Shown: positions 8,132-17,597, counted from the stretch's first letter. The stretch: DNA of 64,000 bases from Pasteurellaceae bacterium LFhippo2 (GCA_029852775.1 LEKJ01000116.1:62001-126000); one strand, 5' to 3'. Translations and numbers: made by a program. The notes: generated by a model from the sequence alone, not told the origin.

Positions 8132-10315
8132 ATGGATTTTTCCCTTTTACTAGATGGATTAAATGATAAACAACGCGAAGCCGTGGCTGCTCCTATCGGT
8201 AATTATCTTGTACTTGCTGGTGCAGGAAGTGGAAAAACTCGCGTACTCACTCACCGAATTGCTTGGCTCATAGGTGTTGAAGGTATTCCAGAATCCAATA
8301 TTTTAGCAGTAACCTTTACTAATAAGGCTGCAGCTGAAATGCGTCATCGTATCGAATATACACTTTCACAATCCAGTACTCATCGTCTGTTTGGAATGTG
8401 GGTAGGCACATTCCATAGCATTGCTAATCGCCTGCTACGCTCTCACTATCTTGATGTAAATCTTCCACAAGATTTCCAAATTATGGATACAGAAGATCAG
8501 CAGCGCCTAATTAAACGCTTGTTAAAATTACACAATATTGATGAAAAGCACTATCCACCAAAGCAAGTGGGATGGTTTATCAATGCACAAAAAGATAAAG
8601 GTTTACGTGCAAAAGATATTGATCACCACAATGATCCACACACAAAGCAACTGGTCCAATTCTACCAAATCTATCAAGACGCTTGCGATAGAGCTGGACT
8701 TTTAGATTTTGCAGAATTACTTATTCGTGCTTACGAACTCTTTAAATATAATCCATTAATTCTACAACGTTATCAGCAACGATTTCAGCAGATTTTGATC
8801 GATGAGTTTCAAGATACCAATAATATCCAATACGATTTAATTCGTTTACTCGCAGGAAATAGCAGTAATGTAATGATCGTTGGTGATGACGACCAATCGA
8901 TCTATGGTTGGCGTGGTGCGCAAGTTGAAAATATCCAACGTTTTTTAAATGATTACACTAAAGCGGAAACAATTCGTCTTGAGCAAAACTACCGTTCCAC
9001 GGGGCATATTCTAAATTCTGCCAATGCGTTAATTGCCAATAATGAAGATCGTTTAGGCAAAAATCTTTGGACGGATAGTGGCGATGGAGAACCTGTCGAT
9101 ATCTATTGTGCTTTCAATGAATTAGATGAAGCTCGCTTTGTTGCATCTCAAATCAAACAATGGAAAGAAGATGAAGGCGAACTCAATGAGTGTGCTGTAC
9201 TTTATCGTAGCAATGCTCAGTCTCGCGTGATTGAAGAAGCATTAATTCAGGCAAGTATTCCTTATCGTATTTATGGCGGTATGCGATTCTTCGAACGCCA
9301 AGAAATCAAAGACGCACTCGCTTATTTACGCTTAATTGCAAACCGCCAAGATGACGCAGCTTTTGAGCGTGTGGTTAACACTCCACCACGTAGTATTGGT
9401 GATAGAACTCTAGATATTCTTCGTCAACTCACGCGTAATCGCCAAATCACACTTTGGCAAGCAATTCAAGTCGCAGTCCAAGAAGAACAATTATCTGGGA
9501 GAGCCGCATCAGCTTTAATGCGCTTTGTAGAATTAATTAACTCTCTTGAGCAAGAAACAGAACAGATGGCACTCTTTGAACAGACTGATTTTGTCATCAA
9601 GCACTCTGGTTTATATGAGATGTATAAACAAGAGAAAGGCGAAAAAGGTGAAGTTCGTATCGAAAACTTAGAAGAACTTGTTAGTGCAACTCGTGAGTTT
9701 AATAAGCCTGATGAAGCTGAAGATATGAGTGATCTCACTGCTTTTTTAACTCACGCCTCACTTGAAGCCGGCGAATCTCAAGCATCGCCACATCAAGATT
9801 ATGTAGAGTTAATGACGCTCCACTCTGCAAAAGGCCTGGAGTTCCCTCGAGTATTTATGGTGGGAGTTGAAGAAGGAATTTTCCCTAGCGGAATGAGTTT
9901 TGATGAAGGACGTTTATCGGAAGAGCGCCGTTTAGCTTATGTAGGAATTACGCGAGCAAAACGAAAATTGACGATAAGCTATGCAGAAAGTCGTCGTTTA
10001 TATGGTAAAGAAGAAAAACATCTACCTTCCCGCTTTATTTCAGAACTACCAGATGAGCATATTCGCGAAGTACGTTTACGTGGAAATATTAATCGTCCAG
10101 CGACTTTTGCAAATCAACGCTCAAATTCGAGCGCTTGCATTAAGCGTGATGATACCGAATGGAAAATGGGGCAAAAAGTTATGCACGATAAATTCGGGCA
10201 AGGTACCATTATCAATGTAGAAGGTGGCGGTGAACAGACCCGCTTACAAATTGCATTTGTTCAACAAGGTATCAAATGGTTAATTGCTAAAGTAGCTAAA
10301 TTAGAAAGATTGTAA
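8132..10315 (+). CDS. uvrD: DNA helicase II UvrD
   Basis: A 727-residue SF1A helicase. The first block is LNDKQREAVAAP, then Walker A AGAGSGKTR near residue 30, DEFQDTN (motif II), GDDDQSIYGWRG (motif III), VELMTLHSAKGLEF (motif V) and VGITRAKRKL (motif VI). The C-terminal Tudor-like region ends KWLIAKVAKLERL. UvrD removes UvrC and the excised oligonucleotide in nucleotide excision repair and acts in Dam-directed mismatch repair. I prefer ATG at 8132 to the adjacent GTG at 8129 because AGAGGA then has the better spacing. Confidence 0.96.
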   Translation: MDFSLLLDGLNDKQREAVAAPIGNYLVLAGAGSGKTRVLTHRIAWLIGVEGIPESNILAVTFTNKAAAEMRHRIEYTLSQSSTHRLFGMWVGTFHSIANRLLRSHYLDVNLPQDFQIMDTEDQQRLIKRLLKLHNIDEKHYPPKQVGWFINAQKDKGLRAKDIDHHNDPHTKQLVQFYQIYQDACDRAGLLDFAELLIRAYELFKYNPLILQRYQQRFQQILIDEFQDTNNIQYDLIRLLAGNSSNVMIVGDDDQSIYGWRGAQVENIQRFLNDYTKAETIRLEQNYRSTGHILNSANALIANNEDRLGKNLWTDSGDGEPVDIYCAFNELDEARFVASQIKQWKEDEGELNECAVLYRSNAQSRVIEEALIQASIPYRIYGGMRFFERQEIKDALAYLRLIANRQDDAAFERVVNTPPRSIGDRTLDILRQLTRNRQITLWQAIQVAVQEEQLSGRAASALMRFVELINSLEQETEQMALFEQTDFVIKHSGLYEMYKQEKGEKGEVRIENLEELVSATREFNKPDEAEDMSDLTAFLTHASLEAGESQASPHQDYVELMTLHSAKGLEFPRVFMVGVEEGIFPSGMSFDEGRLSEERRLAYVGITRAKRKLTISYAESRRLYGKEEKHLPSRFISELPDEHIREVRLRGNINRPATFANQRSNSSACIKRDDTEWKMGQKVMHDKFGQGTIINVEGGGEQTRLQIAFVQQGIKWLIAKVAKLERL

Positions 10316-10318
10316 AAT

Positions 10319-10349
10319 TAAGGGCGTAGATCTTCAATCTACGCCCTTT
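10319..10349. terminator. Bidirectional terminator, uvrD / yajG
   Basis: Stem AAGGGCGTAGA / TCTACGCCCTT with A- and T-tracts on both sides, placed between the convergent genes. Confidence 0.85.
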
Positions 10350-10358
10350 CTCTATCAC

Positions 10359-10946
10359 TTATTTATATTGATGAATTGCATTAGCAATTTCATTATCGTT
10401 ATAAATAGTTTGAACAGCATCTGTATATGCTTGAGTTAACATTTCGTGAATTTTCTTATTATCTGCGCCAAATGCACCTTCATAAGAGCGTGATGTATTA
10501 AAGTTTTTCGTAAAGTTACCTTTGCTTGCTTGAACAACCACATCTACATTCACATTCGCCGTCACTTTATGTAAAAGATTGCCTGATTCAACATCCGCAT
10601 AGAATCTTTTCACATTTACAACTACATTCGCATTACCAGCACCATTTACAACAGAAAAGCCTTTACTATTTAAATTTTGTTGCATTGCTTGTTGGAATAA
10701 ATGACTAACTTCCGGACTTGCTGTTAAACGAGTTACATTGCCACCACTTGTATAGCTAGAAACTTCGGCTGAATTACGTAAGTCTTGAGTGGCAACATTA
10801 ACCAAAGTGCCTTGGTTATTCGTATTGAAACTTGAATTCGGCGCTGGAGGTGTAAACGTCAAAACATTCGATTGAGTTTGACAACCAGCAAGTACAGCCG
10901 TAGCGACAAGAGTTGCAAATAGGCCTGCTTTCTTAGTTAATTTCAT
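10359..10946 (-). CDS. yajG: YajG family lipoprotein
   Basis: A 195-residue lipoprotein precursor with lipobox VLAGC at residues 18-22. The mature part follows E. coli YajG: the repeated VxV strands, RFYADVESGNLLHK, and the YEGAFGADNKKIHEML block near the C-terminus. Function in the family is not established. It lies convergent with uvrD and divergent from bolA. In E. coli yajG also lies near bolA, which supports the assignment. Confidence 0.85.
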   Translation of the reverse strand: MKLTKKAGLFATLVATAVLAGCQTQSNVLTFTPPAPNSSFNTNNQGTLVNVATQDLRNSAEVSSYTSGGNVTRLTASPEVSHLFQQAMQQNLNSKGFSVVNGAGNANVVVNVKRFYADVESGNLLHKVTANVNVDVVVQASKGNFTKNFNTSRSYEGAFGADNKKIHEMLTQAYTDAVQTIYNDNEIANAIHQYK

Positions 10947-11033
10947 AATATCTTCCTTTGGTGAACAGAAATGAATTAAAATACAGCGCTATAGTACCAT
11001 TTCCCATAAATTTTTAAATAGAGAGAACCAAAA

Positions 11034-11345
11034 ATGTTAATTCAGCAGACAATTATTCAAAAATTAACGGCTCAATTTTCCCCAAGCGAATTATTCGTTG
11101 AAAATGAAAGCCATATGCACAGTTCTGGACGCGGTGCAGAATCACATTTTAAAGTAACAATTGTGTCCGAACAGTTTGAAGGAATGAGAAGTGTTGCTCG
11201 TCACCGCGCGATTTATGCTTGCCTTGCTGAAGAGTTGGAAAATGGCGTTCACGCATTAGCATTACATCCTTACACAGCAAGTGAATGGCAACAACAAGGA
11301 CAAGCTATTCCTAAATCGACAAATTGTTTAGGTCACGGTCACTAA
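11034..11345 (+). CDS. bolA: BolA family protein
   Basis: A 103-residue BolA-fold protein. Conserved blocks are GAESHFKVTIVSEQFEG, VARHRAIYACLAEEL and VHALALHPYT with the His of the proposed Fe-S ligand region. BolA partners with monothiol glutaredoxin and affects morphology and stress responses in E. coli. The ATG follows AGAGAGAACC. It is a single gene, followed by tRNA-Ser. I see no stationary-phase promoter signature that I can defend. Confidence 0.93.
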   Translation: MLIQQTIIQKLTAQFSPSELFVENESHMHSSGRGAESHFKVTIVSEQFEGMRSVARHRAIYACLAEELENGVHALALHPYTASEWQQQGQAIPKSTNCLGHGH

Positions 11346-11443
11346 TTATTTTATAAAATAAAGAAAATAGTTGCGACTAAAGTTAAAAATAGGTATAGTT
11401 TGCGCCATCTTTCGTAAACAATTTTTGTTTATTTTATTGATTC

Positions 11444-11533
11444 GGTGAGATGTCCGAGTGGTTGAAGGAGCACGCCTGGAAAGCGTGTATATGGGAAACC
11501 GTATCGGGGGTTCGAATCCCCCTCTCACCGCCA
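11444..11533 (+). tRNA. tRNA-Ser (anticodon GGA)
   Basis: A 90-nt class II tRNA with acceptor GGTGAGA / TCTCACC, discriminator G and encoded CCA. The anticodon GGA at 11478-11480 sits in the loop CTGGAAA. It has a long variable arm and the T-loop GGTTCGAATCC. It reads UCC and UCU. The tRNA stands alone after bolA. Confidence 0.98.
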
Positions 11534-11612
11534 TTCAATGAATGGAAGATTCCTTACTGTTTTCATAGATATTTCCTTAGTTAAATTTAGAAAATTTTTC
11601 TTAAAGGTTACG

Positions 11613-11642
11613 TCCCCGAGCTATTTTGCTTGGGGATTTTTT
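11613..11642 (+). terminator. Terminator after tRNA-Ser
   Basis: Stem TCCCCGAGC / GCTTGGGGA with one G-U pair, followed by a run of T. Confidence 0.8.
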
Positions 11643-11663
11643 TATCCCTAAATTTAGCTAACA

Positions 11664-11693
11664 AAAAAGCTTGGTAAATCTACCAAGCTTTTT
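11664..11693 (-). terminator. Terminator of the NlpE-like lipoprotein gene
   Basis: Stem AAAAAGCTTGGTA / TACCAAGCTTTTT with a 4-nt loop, just after the stop of the minus-strand gene. Confidence 0.8.
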
Positions 11694-11715
11694 CTGATTT
11701 TATATTCTTACGATT

Positions 11716-12087
11716 TTATTTAACTTTCTGTAACTTATAGTTCAATTTGCTATTCGTTACTGGATTGCCATTAACATCACAAAATTCAACATAAGTATCC
11801 GCAATTTTAACCGCAATATTGTCCGAATTAACTAAGCGCACAACACCTGATTTAGTATTATCCCAAGTGTAAGTTCCTTTTTCTGTAAAAGGATATTGCT
11901 CTTTGTTTTTATGATAAACCGTATTGTACTCATAAGATTTATCGCTATTTAAGATCAATTCTGCGTCGATCTTTTCGCAATCTGCACAAGGTAAACTGCC
12001 TAGATATGTACCAGAAACTGTTTTTTGTGGTAGCACAGAACAGGCACTTAAAAACGTGGCAAAAGCAATTAGCGTCAGTTTTTTCAT
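11716..12087 (-). CDS. NlpE N-terminal-domain lipoprotein
   Basis: I start at the ATG at 12087 because AAGAGG then lies 9 bases upstream; an ATG three codons earlier abuts it. The 123-residue product has lipobox FLSAC and then the NlpE N-domain opening GTYLGSLPCADCEKIDAELIL with its CXXC. A GTYTWDN strand follows. E. coli NlpE has a second domain that triggers Cpx signalling; that domain is absent here. It may be an outer-membrane stress or copper-related lipoprotein; the role is inferred from the domain only. Confidence 0.75.
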   Translation of the reverse strand: MKKLTLIAFATFLSACSVLPQKTVSGTYLGSLPCADCEKIDAELILNSDKSYEYNTVYHKNKEQYPFTEKGTYTWDNTKSGVVRLVNSDNIAVKIADTYVEFCDVNGNPVTNSKLNYKLQKVK

Positions 12088-12114
12088 AATAAACATCCTC
12101 TTGTAAAAAATTCG

Positions 12115-12423
12115 TTAAAGGGGTTTAAAATTAGGGTTTACTTTAATTTGTAACTCACTAACTTGTGGGAAATCCCCTTGAATCAATTGTAATAAACGTT
12201 GTTGCTGTAATAATAATCCTTGCCTGACAACTGCATTCTGTACATCAACAATAAGTAAATTATCGTATAAATTGACAATTCGGTAAAGCTTTTGATACTG
12301 CTCAGGCAATAATTGCTGAATTTTTAGGTTTAAATAATTCAGTTCATTCGTTCTTCTGACAATATTATGTAACCCTGAGTTCTCTAGTACGTCTAGAATA
12401 TTTTTTGTTGTCTTCTTTTTCAT
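12115..12423 (-). CDS. DciA-like protein (DUF721)
   Basis: A short 102-residue protein reading NILDVLENSGLHNIVRRT at the start, then a strand-rich section around NLYDNLLIVDVQNAVVRQGLLLQQ. The pattern and place next to secM-secA match DUF721/DciA proteins, which load the DnaB helicase in bacteria lacking DnaC. The sequence is divergent, so the match rests on pattern and synteny. Alternative: a Pasteurellaceae-specific protein of unknown role. It is divergent from secM with about 98 bp between the starts. Confidence 0.6.
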   Translation of the reverse strand: MKKKTTKNILDVLENSGLHNIVRRTNELNYLNLKIQQLLPEQYQKLYRIVNLYDNLLIVDVQNAVVRQGLLLQQQRLLQLIQGDFPQVSELQIKVNPNFKPL

Positions 12424-12521
12424 CGAGTTAACCCTTGTTTTTCATTGTTTTACCCTAATATTATGCCCATTCTACAAAATTTGGCGTATAATCGGCAGAC
12501 TTTTTTTAATTTAATTGGCAA

Positions 12522-12839
12522 ATGAACTTTCTAAAACAATTACATAAATCCGCATTTTTATCGCAGATTCTACTTGGAATCTTTGCGATTTTTGCGTTAC
12601 CTAGTGTTTATGCAACTGTTAATGAAAATGATCAAGAGCCAATTATCAATCAACAAGTTCTCACTTTAGATGACCTTTCAGCTGTTACTAAAGTTGATAT
12701 TGAACAAGCGATCTTCCTACAATTTGAGCAACCACTTCATCATAATGAACAAGCGGTTGTTTTTTGTGAATTTTTTGCAAATCTCTATGTCTTTGATGGC
12801 ATATCTATTCCGCCAATTCGGGCTGGACCAGTAGTTTAA
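12522..12839 (+). CDS. secM: SecM secretion monitor with PPIRAGP arrest motif
   Basis: A 105-residue protein with a long signal-like N-terminus (hydrophobic at about 13-31, ending SVYA). It ends IPPIRAGPVV two residues after the arrest motif. E. coli SecM stalls the ribosome at FxxxxWIxxxxGIRAGP, so that pulling by the Sec machinery releases it and sets secA translation. Here IRAGP is kept, but the upstream Phe and Trp positions and Gly161 are not, and Pro-Pro precedes IRAGP. Position 120 bp before secA confirms identity. A DNA uptake word encodes residues about 76-87. Confidence 0.9.
   Translation: MNFLKQLHKSAFLSQILLGIFAIFALPSVYATVNENDQEPIINQQVLTLDDLSAVTKVDIEQAIFLQFEQPLHHNEQAVVFCEFFANLYVFDGISIPPIRAGPVV
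12749..12780 (+). repeat. Extended DNA uptake sequence inside secM
   Basis: ACAAGCGGT at 12749-12757, followed by a T-rich stretch and ATTTTTTGCAAA, matches the full Actinobacillus-type word. It is read in frame in secM, giving QAVV followed by FCEFFAN. Confidence 0.85.
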
Positions 12840-12854
12840 TTTGATCATCTTTAT

Positions 12855-12902
12855 GTAGGGGCGTACTGCGTACGCCCGCGGGCGTATTCAATACGCCCCT
12901 AC
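12855..12902. repeat. GTAG-headed REP pair B between secM and secA (heads outward)
   Basis: Units at 12855-12877 (stem GGGCGTAC / GTACGCCC) and, inverted, 12880-12902 (stem GGGCGTA / TACGCCC around TTCAA... on the opposite strand TTGAA). They are separated by 2 bp, with the GTAG heads outside. The pair fills the middle of the 119-bp secM-secA spacer and can also fold as one long hairpin. Confidence 0.8.
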
Positions 12903-12958
12903 AATCATTTTAATTATGCACATTCACTCATATTTTTATAAAAACTGGAAAGAATTTT

Positions 12959-15664
12959 ATGTTTACAAAATTAATGACCGCTATTTTTGGTAGCAGCAAT
13001 GATCGTACTTTACGCCGTTTAAGAAAACGCGTAGCACAAATTAACCGTTTAGAACCTGAATTTGAAAAACTAACAGACGAGGAATTACAAGCAAAAACTG
13101 CTGAATTTAAACAACGTTTAGCAGATGGTGCAAGCCTTGATAGCCTTTTACACGAGGCGTTTGCAACAGTTCGTGAAGCAAGCAAACGTGTATTAGGTAT
13201 GCGTCATTTTGATGTGCAGTTAATTGGCGGTATGGTTCTAACTAATCGTAATATCGCAGAGATGAGAACTGGTGAAGGTAAAACCTTAACAGCCACTCTA
13301 CCTTGCTATTTAAATGCATTAACCGGCAAAGGCGTTCACGTAGTAACTGTCAATGACTATCTTGCTCGTCGTGACGCAGAAACAAACCGTCCACTATTTG
13401 AATTTTTAGGTATGTCTGTTGCGGTAAATATTCCGGGCTTGCCTTCAGAAGTTAAACGCGAAGCTTATTCAGCAGATATTACCTACGCAACAAACAGTGA
13501 ATTAGGTTTTGACTACTTACGTGATAACTTAGCGCATTCAAAAGAAGAGCGCTTCCAACGTCCATTACACTATGCGTTAGTGGATGAAGTGGACTCAATC
13601 TTAATTGACGAAGCGCGTACGCCATTAATTATTTCAGGCCCTGCGGAAGATGTGTCTCAAATTTATCAAGCCATTGATAAAGTGATCCCACACTTAATCG
13701 CGCAAGATAAAGAAGATACGGAAGAATATACGGGCGAAGGTGATTTCACTTTAGATCTGAAAAATAAACAGGCTCACTTAACGGAACGTGGTCAGATCAA
13801 GGTTGAAGAAATCTTAACAGAAATGGGCTTAATGAAAGAGCACGAAAGCCTTTACTCGCCTGCTCGCATTAGCTTATTACACCACGTTTATGCTGCACTT
13901 CGTGCCCACAAACTGTTTGAGTTAAATGTAGACTATATCGTTAAAGATGGCGAAGTAGTGATCATTGATGAACACACTGGCCGTACAATGGCGGGGCGTC
14001 GTTGGTCTGATGGTTTACACCAAGCGATTGAAGCCAAAGAAGGTGTAAATATTCAAGGTGAAAACCAAACAGTCGCTTCTATCACATACCAAAACTACTT
14101 CCGTTTATATGAAAAATTAGCGGGTATGACAGGTACTGCAGATACAGAAGCTTTTGAATTTCAACAAATTTATGGATTAGATACAATTGTTATCCCAACT
14201 AACCGTCCGATGATTCGTGATGATAAAACAGACTTAATGTTTAAGAGCGAACCGGAAAAATTCCAAGCGGTTATTAAAGATATCCAAGAGTGTATGGAAC
14301 GCAATCAGCCTGTGCTTGTGGGTACAATTTCGATTGAAAAATCAGAAGCTTTATCGCACGCTTTAACAGCAGCTGGCATTAAACACAATGTGTTAAATGC
14401 GAAATTCCACGCACAAGAAGCGGACATCGTTGCAGACGCAGGTTATCCAGGTGCGGTAACTATCGCAACCAATATGGCTGGTCGTGGTACTGATATCGTA
14501 TTAGGCGGTAACTGGAAAGCGGAAGTTGCAAAATTAGAAAATCCAACTGAAGAACAAATCGAAGCAATCAAAGCGGCGTGGCAAGAGCGTCACGATATCG
14601 TTATGAAAGCCGGCGGTTTACATATTATCGGTACTGAGCGCCACGAATCTCGCCGTATCGATAACCAGTTACGCGGCCGTTCTGGTCGTCAAGGTGACCC
14701 TGGTTCATCGCGTTTCTACTTATCATTAGATGACGCATTAATGCGTATTTATCTCAATGAAGGTAAATTGAATATGATGCGTAAAGCTTTCACTGAAGAA
14801 GGCGAAGCGATGGAATCTAAGTTATTAACTAAAGTTATCGCGTCTGCACAAGCTAAAGTGGAAGCCCATAACTTCGATGGCCGTAAACATCTTTTACAAT
14901 ATGATGATGTAGCAAATGAGCAACGTAAAGCGATCTACGAACAACGTAATCATCTATTAGAAACAGATGATATTTCTGCGATGATCGACACAGTGCGCGA
15001 AGATGTATTTAATGGCTTAATCGATCAATATATTCCACCACAATCAATCGAAGAAATGTGGGATGTGCCAGCGTTAGAAAACCGCTTACGCCAAGAGTTT
15101 GGTATGGATTTACCATTAGTGAAATGGCTAGAAGAAGATGATAACCTACACGAAGAAACCTTACGTGAACGTATTATCACCATTGCTAAAGAACAGTACC
15201 AAGCGAAAGAAGAAATGGTTGGTTCAGAAGTAATGCGTAGCTTTGAAAAAGGTGTAATGCTACAAAATCTTGATGAACTTTGGAAAGAACACCTTGGTGC
15301 AATGGACTACCTACGTAAAAGTATTCACTTACGTGGTTATGCTCAAAAAGATCCGAAGCAAGAATACAAAAAAGAGTCTTTTTCTATGTTCACAAATATG
15401 CTGGACATTTTAAAATCGAACGTAATTAGTATCTTGAGCCGTATCCAAGTACGTAGCCCAGAAGAAGTAGAGCAAGCTGAACGTGAACGCCAGCAGCACG
15501 CAGAACAAGAAGCTTCACATTACCACGAAGAAGGTGCAGAGACAGCAAATTCACAAGATGAACAAGATTTAATCGATTTACATATCGGTCGCAACGAGCC
15601 TTGTCCTTGTGGTTCTGGTAAGAAATACAAACACTGCCACGGTAGCATTGCGAAATACGCATAA
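12959..15664 (+). CDS. secA: Preprotein translocase ATPase SecA
   Basis: A 901-residue SecA of normal length. The DEAD motor includes MRTGEGKTL (Walker A, near residue 102) and the second motor half with [10 protein letters not shown]. The [22 protein letters not shown]-type block is present near residue 560, followed by the helical scaffold and wing domains. The C-terminal zinc site is [14 protein letters not shown], which binds SecB and phospholipid. SecA drives proteins through SecYEG. Its translation is expected to respond to SecM stalling just upstream. The start follows GGAAAGAA. Confidence 0.98.
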   Translation: MFTKLMTAIFGSSNDRTLRRLRKRVAQINRLEPEFEKLTDEELQAKTAEFKQRLADGASLDSLLHEAFATVREASKRVLGMRHFDVQLIGGMVLTNRNIAEMRTGEGKTLTATLPCYLNALTGKGVHVVTVNDYLARRDAETNRPLFEFLGMSVAVNIPGLPSEVKREAYSADITYATNSELGFDYLRDNLAHSKEERFQRPLHYALVDEVDSILIDEARTPLIISGPAEDVSQIYQAIDKVIPHLIAQDKEDTEEYTGEGDFTLDLKNKQAHLTERGQIKVEEILTEMGLMKEHESLYSPARISLLHHVYAALRAHKLFELNVDYIVKDGEVVIIDEHTGRTMAGRRWSDGLHQAIEAKEGVNIQGENQTVASITYQNYFRLYEKLAGMTGTADTEAFEFQQIYGLDTIVIPTNRPMIRDDKTDLMFKSEPEKFQAVIKDIQECMERNQPVLVGTISIEKSEALSHALTAAGIKHNVLNAKFHAQEADIVADAGYPGAVTIATNMAGRGTDIVLGGNWKAEVAKLENPTEEQIEAIKAAWQERHDIVMKAGGLHIIGTERHESRRIDNQLRGRSGRQGDPGSSRFYLSLDDALMRIYLNEGKLNMMRKAFTEEGEAMESKLLTKVIASAQAKVEAHNFDGRKHLLQYDDVANEQRKAIYEQRNHLLETDDISAMIDTVREDVFNGLIDQYIPPQSIEEMWDVPALENRLRQEFGMDLPLVKWLEEDDNLHEETLRERIITIAKEQYQAKEEMVGSEVMRSFEKGVMLQNLDELWKEHLGAMDYLRKSIHLRGYAQKDPKQEYKKESFSMFTNMLDILKSNVISILSRIQVRSPEEVEQAERERQQHAEQEASHYHEEGAETANSQDEQDLIDLHIGRNEPCPCGSGKKYKHCHGSIAKYA

Positions 15665-15671
15665 TTAATTT

Positions 15672-15697
15672 GGGGATGTGTTAGCATCCCCTTTTAC
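15672..15697 (+). terminator. Terminator after secA
   Basis: Stem GGGGATG / CATCCCC with loop TGTTAG followed by TTTTA, in the short spacer before mutT. Confidence 0.75.
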
Positions 15698-15717
15698 TAT
15701 TAAACAGGAACATCAAA

Positions 15718-16119
15718 ATGTCTAAACCTATCGTTCAAGTTTCTGCAGGGATTATCCGCAATGAATTTGGGCAGATCTATTTAGCACAACGCTTAGAAGG
15801 GCAAGATTTTGCTCAATCTTTAGAATTTCCCGGCGGTAAAGTAGATAGCGGTGAAACGCCTGAAGAAGCACTTCGCCGAGAATTAGAAGAAGAAGCAGGA
15901 ATCCACGTTCTAAGCGCATTCCCTTATGAGCATTTTAGCTTTGAATATCCAACTAAAGTAATTGAATTTTTCTTCTATTTAGTTGAAGAATGGGTTGGTG
16001 AACCCTTTGGACGAGAAGGCCAAGAAGGTTTTTGGGTTGCACAATCCGAGCTTGAAGAAGGACAATTTCCGCCAGCGAATGCAAATTTAATTCGCAAGCT
16101 AAAAGCAGAAGCTTTATAG
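15718..16119 (+). CDS. mutT: 8-oxo-dGTP diphosphatase MutT
   Basis: A 133-residue Nudix hydrolase. The Nudix box runs from GGKVDSGETPEEAL to RRELEEEAGIHV (about residues 40-64) with all Mg-binding glutamates in place. The start VQVSAGIIRNEFGQIYLAQR is typical of MutT, which removes oxidised dGTP from the pool and so prevents A:T to C:G changes. It follows secA as in E. coli and many relatives. AGGAA precedes the ATG. A strong terminator follows. Confidence 0.93.
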   Translation: MSKPIVQVSAGIIRNEFGQIYLAQRLEGQDFAQSLEFPGGKVDSGETPEEALRRELEEEAGIHVLSAFPYEHFSFEYPTKVIEFFFYLVEEWVGEPFGREGQEGFWVAQSELEEGQFPPANANLIRKLKAEAL

Positions 16120-16120
16120 C

Positions 16121-16152
16121 AAAATCCCCGCATACAAGCGGGGATTTTTTAT
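16121..16152. terminator. Bidirectional terminator, mutT / AI-2E family gene
   Basis: Stem AAATCCCCGC / GCGGGGATTT with flanking A and T runs, between convergent genes. Confidence 0.85.
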
Positions 16153-17213
16153 AATTTTTTTGCAGATTCTGATTCAGGTACAGAAACATCCCCTAATAAT
16201 CCTGCATAGCGAATTGTCGTTGAACTCGATTCTAACGCGATTTTCAGCGCCATTGTCAGCGGAACAGAAAGTAACATACCAACTGTTCCTAACAGCCATC
16301 CCCAGAAAAGTAATGATAAGAAAACGACTAAAGTTGAAAGCCCTAAAGTGCGCCCCATCATTCTAGGCTCAATGATATTACCGATAATAGTATTGATCGC
16401 AACCACGCCAATACTCACCCCTAATCCAACGGAAAAGCCATTTAGAAGTAATGCTTGTAAGATAATTGGTACAGCTGCAATAAAAGAGCCAATATTTGGA
16501 ATATAGTTAAGTAGAAAACTTAATGTTCCCCATAAAACCGCATATTGAACCCCGCATATTTCGAGCAATGCCCAAATAGCAAAGCCTGTAAGCAAACTAA
16601 CTGTTGTTTTCACGCCTAAATAACTAATCACACCTTGTAGCACACGATTGATATGATTTTCTTTTGCAGTAGTATTTTTACTACCGCTTAACGCAACCGC
16701 TAATTTATGTTTAGCCGTTGGCGCTTCAAACAACATAAATACAACTACAAGTAGTAAAACAAAAATATTAGTAACAACACCAGAGAAGCTCAACAAAATA
16801 CGGCTTACAAAGTTCATTATCACACTAGGGTCAAACTGCTCTAAAATTTGCTCACGCGAAATAGAGATTGGAAGATCCCAACGCTGAATCAGCTGTAATA
16901 CGGTATTTAAGCGTTCTGAAAGTAAAACTTTGTATTGTGGAATAGACGCAGTAAATTCACGAACAGTACTATTTATAAGCCCTGCTAAGAAGAAAAATGC
17001 GACCACAAACAGCACAAATAATAGCGTAATAGCAAGCCACAATGGCACCTTGCGATCTGTCATCACCTTTAAAATTGGCGAGCAAATAATCGCAATAAAT
17101 AATGACAATAAGAATGGGATCACAATTTCAGCCGAAGATTTTACTCCTGCTAAGATAATCACGATCGCAGCCATTATGACCAAAATTCGGGTTAAAGAAC
17201 CTGTGGCTTGCAT
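16149..17213 (-). CDS. AI-2E family transporter (TqsA/PerM-like)
   Basis: A 354-residue polytopic inner-membrane protein of the AI-2E transporter family. It has paired N-terminal helices (residues 9-60), a long amphipathic middle region, and then the hallmark LLNYIPNIGSFIAAVPI motif near residue 240. GNIIEPRMMGRTLGLSTLVVFLSLLFWGWL follows, split here across the last helices. Members include TqsA (AI-2 exporter) and Na/H antiporter-like proteins, so the substrate is open. It is 15 bp downstream of the cytochrome b562 gene and may share its transcript. Confidence 0.85.
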   Translation of the reverse strand: MQATGSLTRILVIMAAIVIILAGVKSSAEIVIPFLLSLFIAIICSPILKVMTDRKVPLWLAITLLFVLFVVAFFFLAGLINSTVREFTASIPQYKVLLSERLNTVLQLIQRWDLPISISREQILEQFDPSVIMNFVSRILLSFSGVVTNIFVLLLVVVFMLFEAPTAKHKLAVALSGSKNTTAKENHINRVLQGVISYLGVKTTVSLLTGFAIWALLEICGVQYAVLWGTLSFLLNYIPNIGSFIAAVPIILQALLLNGFSVGLGVSIGVVAINTIIGNIIEPRMMGRTLGLSTLVVFLSLLFWGWLLGTVGMLLSVPLTMALKIALESSSTTIRYAGLLGDVSVPESESAKKL

Positions 17214-17228
17214 AGTATTTCCTATCGA

Positions 17229-17597
17229 CTATTTATATTCTGAATGATACGTCTTTTTCATTTGATAAAGCTGCTTAACGATTGTTTTTGCGTCGTCTAG
17301 ACTTGCTTTCGTAGCAGCTTCTTTGGCTTGCTCTACATTATCAATAACGTCTTGCATTGCTTGCTGATAACCTTTAAAACGTTCTTGATCATCATTTAAA
17401 CTTTTTGGCATTGTCGCTTGCGCTTTTTTCGCAGCTTCTAAAAAGCTATCTGCCGATTTAGTGAAAGCTTCCACGCTATCCGCTTCAATTAATTGATTAA
17501 CTTCACGATTCATTTGGAACATTTCCATTGAAACGCCTTTTGCAACTGCACCTACTGAAAGTAGCGATAAAACTAAAGTAAATAGGATTTTTTTCAT
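17229..17597 (-). CDS. cybC: Cytochrome b562 family protein
   Basis: A 122-residue periplasmic four-helix-bundle protein. The signal peptide ends GAVA-KG. The mature protein keeps both heme-b ligands: a Met in the first helix (SMEMFQMN) and a His in the last helix (KTYHSEYK), where E. coli b562 has AYHQKYR. There is no CXXCH, so heme would be non-covalent. Electron-transfer partners are not known. Downstream it runs into the AI-2E family gene; the fabB terminator separates it from fabB. Confidence 0.8.
   Translation of the reverse strand: MKKILFTLVLSLLSVGAVAKGVSMEMFQMNREVNQLIEADSVEAFTKSADSFLEAAKKAQATMPKSLNDDQERFKGYQQAMQDVIDNVEQAKEAATKASLDDAKTIVKQLYQMKKTYHSEYK

Noticed and set aside
11346-11534. 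Open frame of 62 codons on the minus strand reading [10 protein letters not shown]
   Set aside because: It is the antisense of tRNA-Ser(GGA), a familiar annotation artefact.
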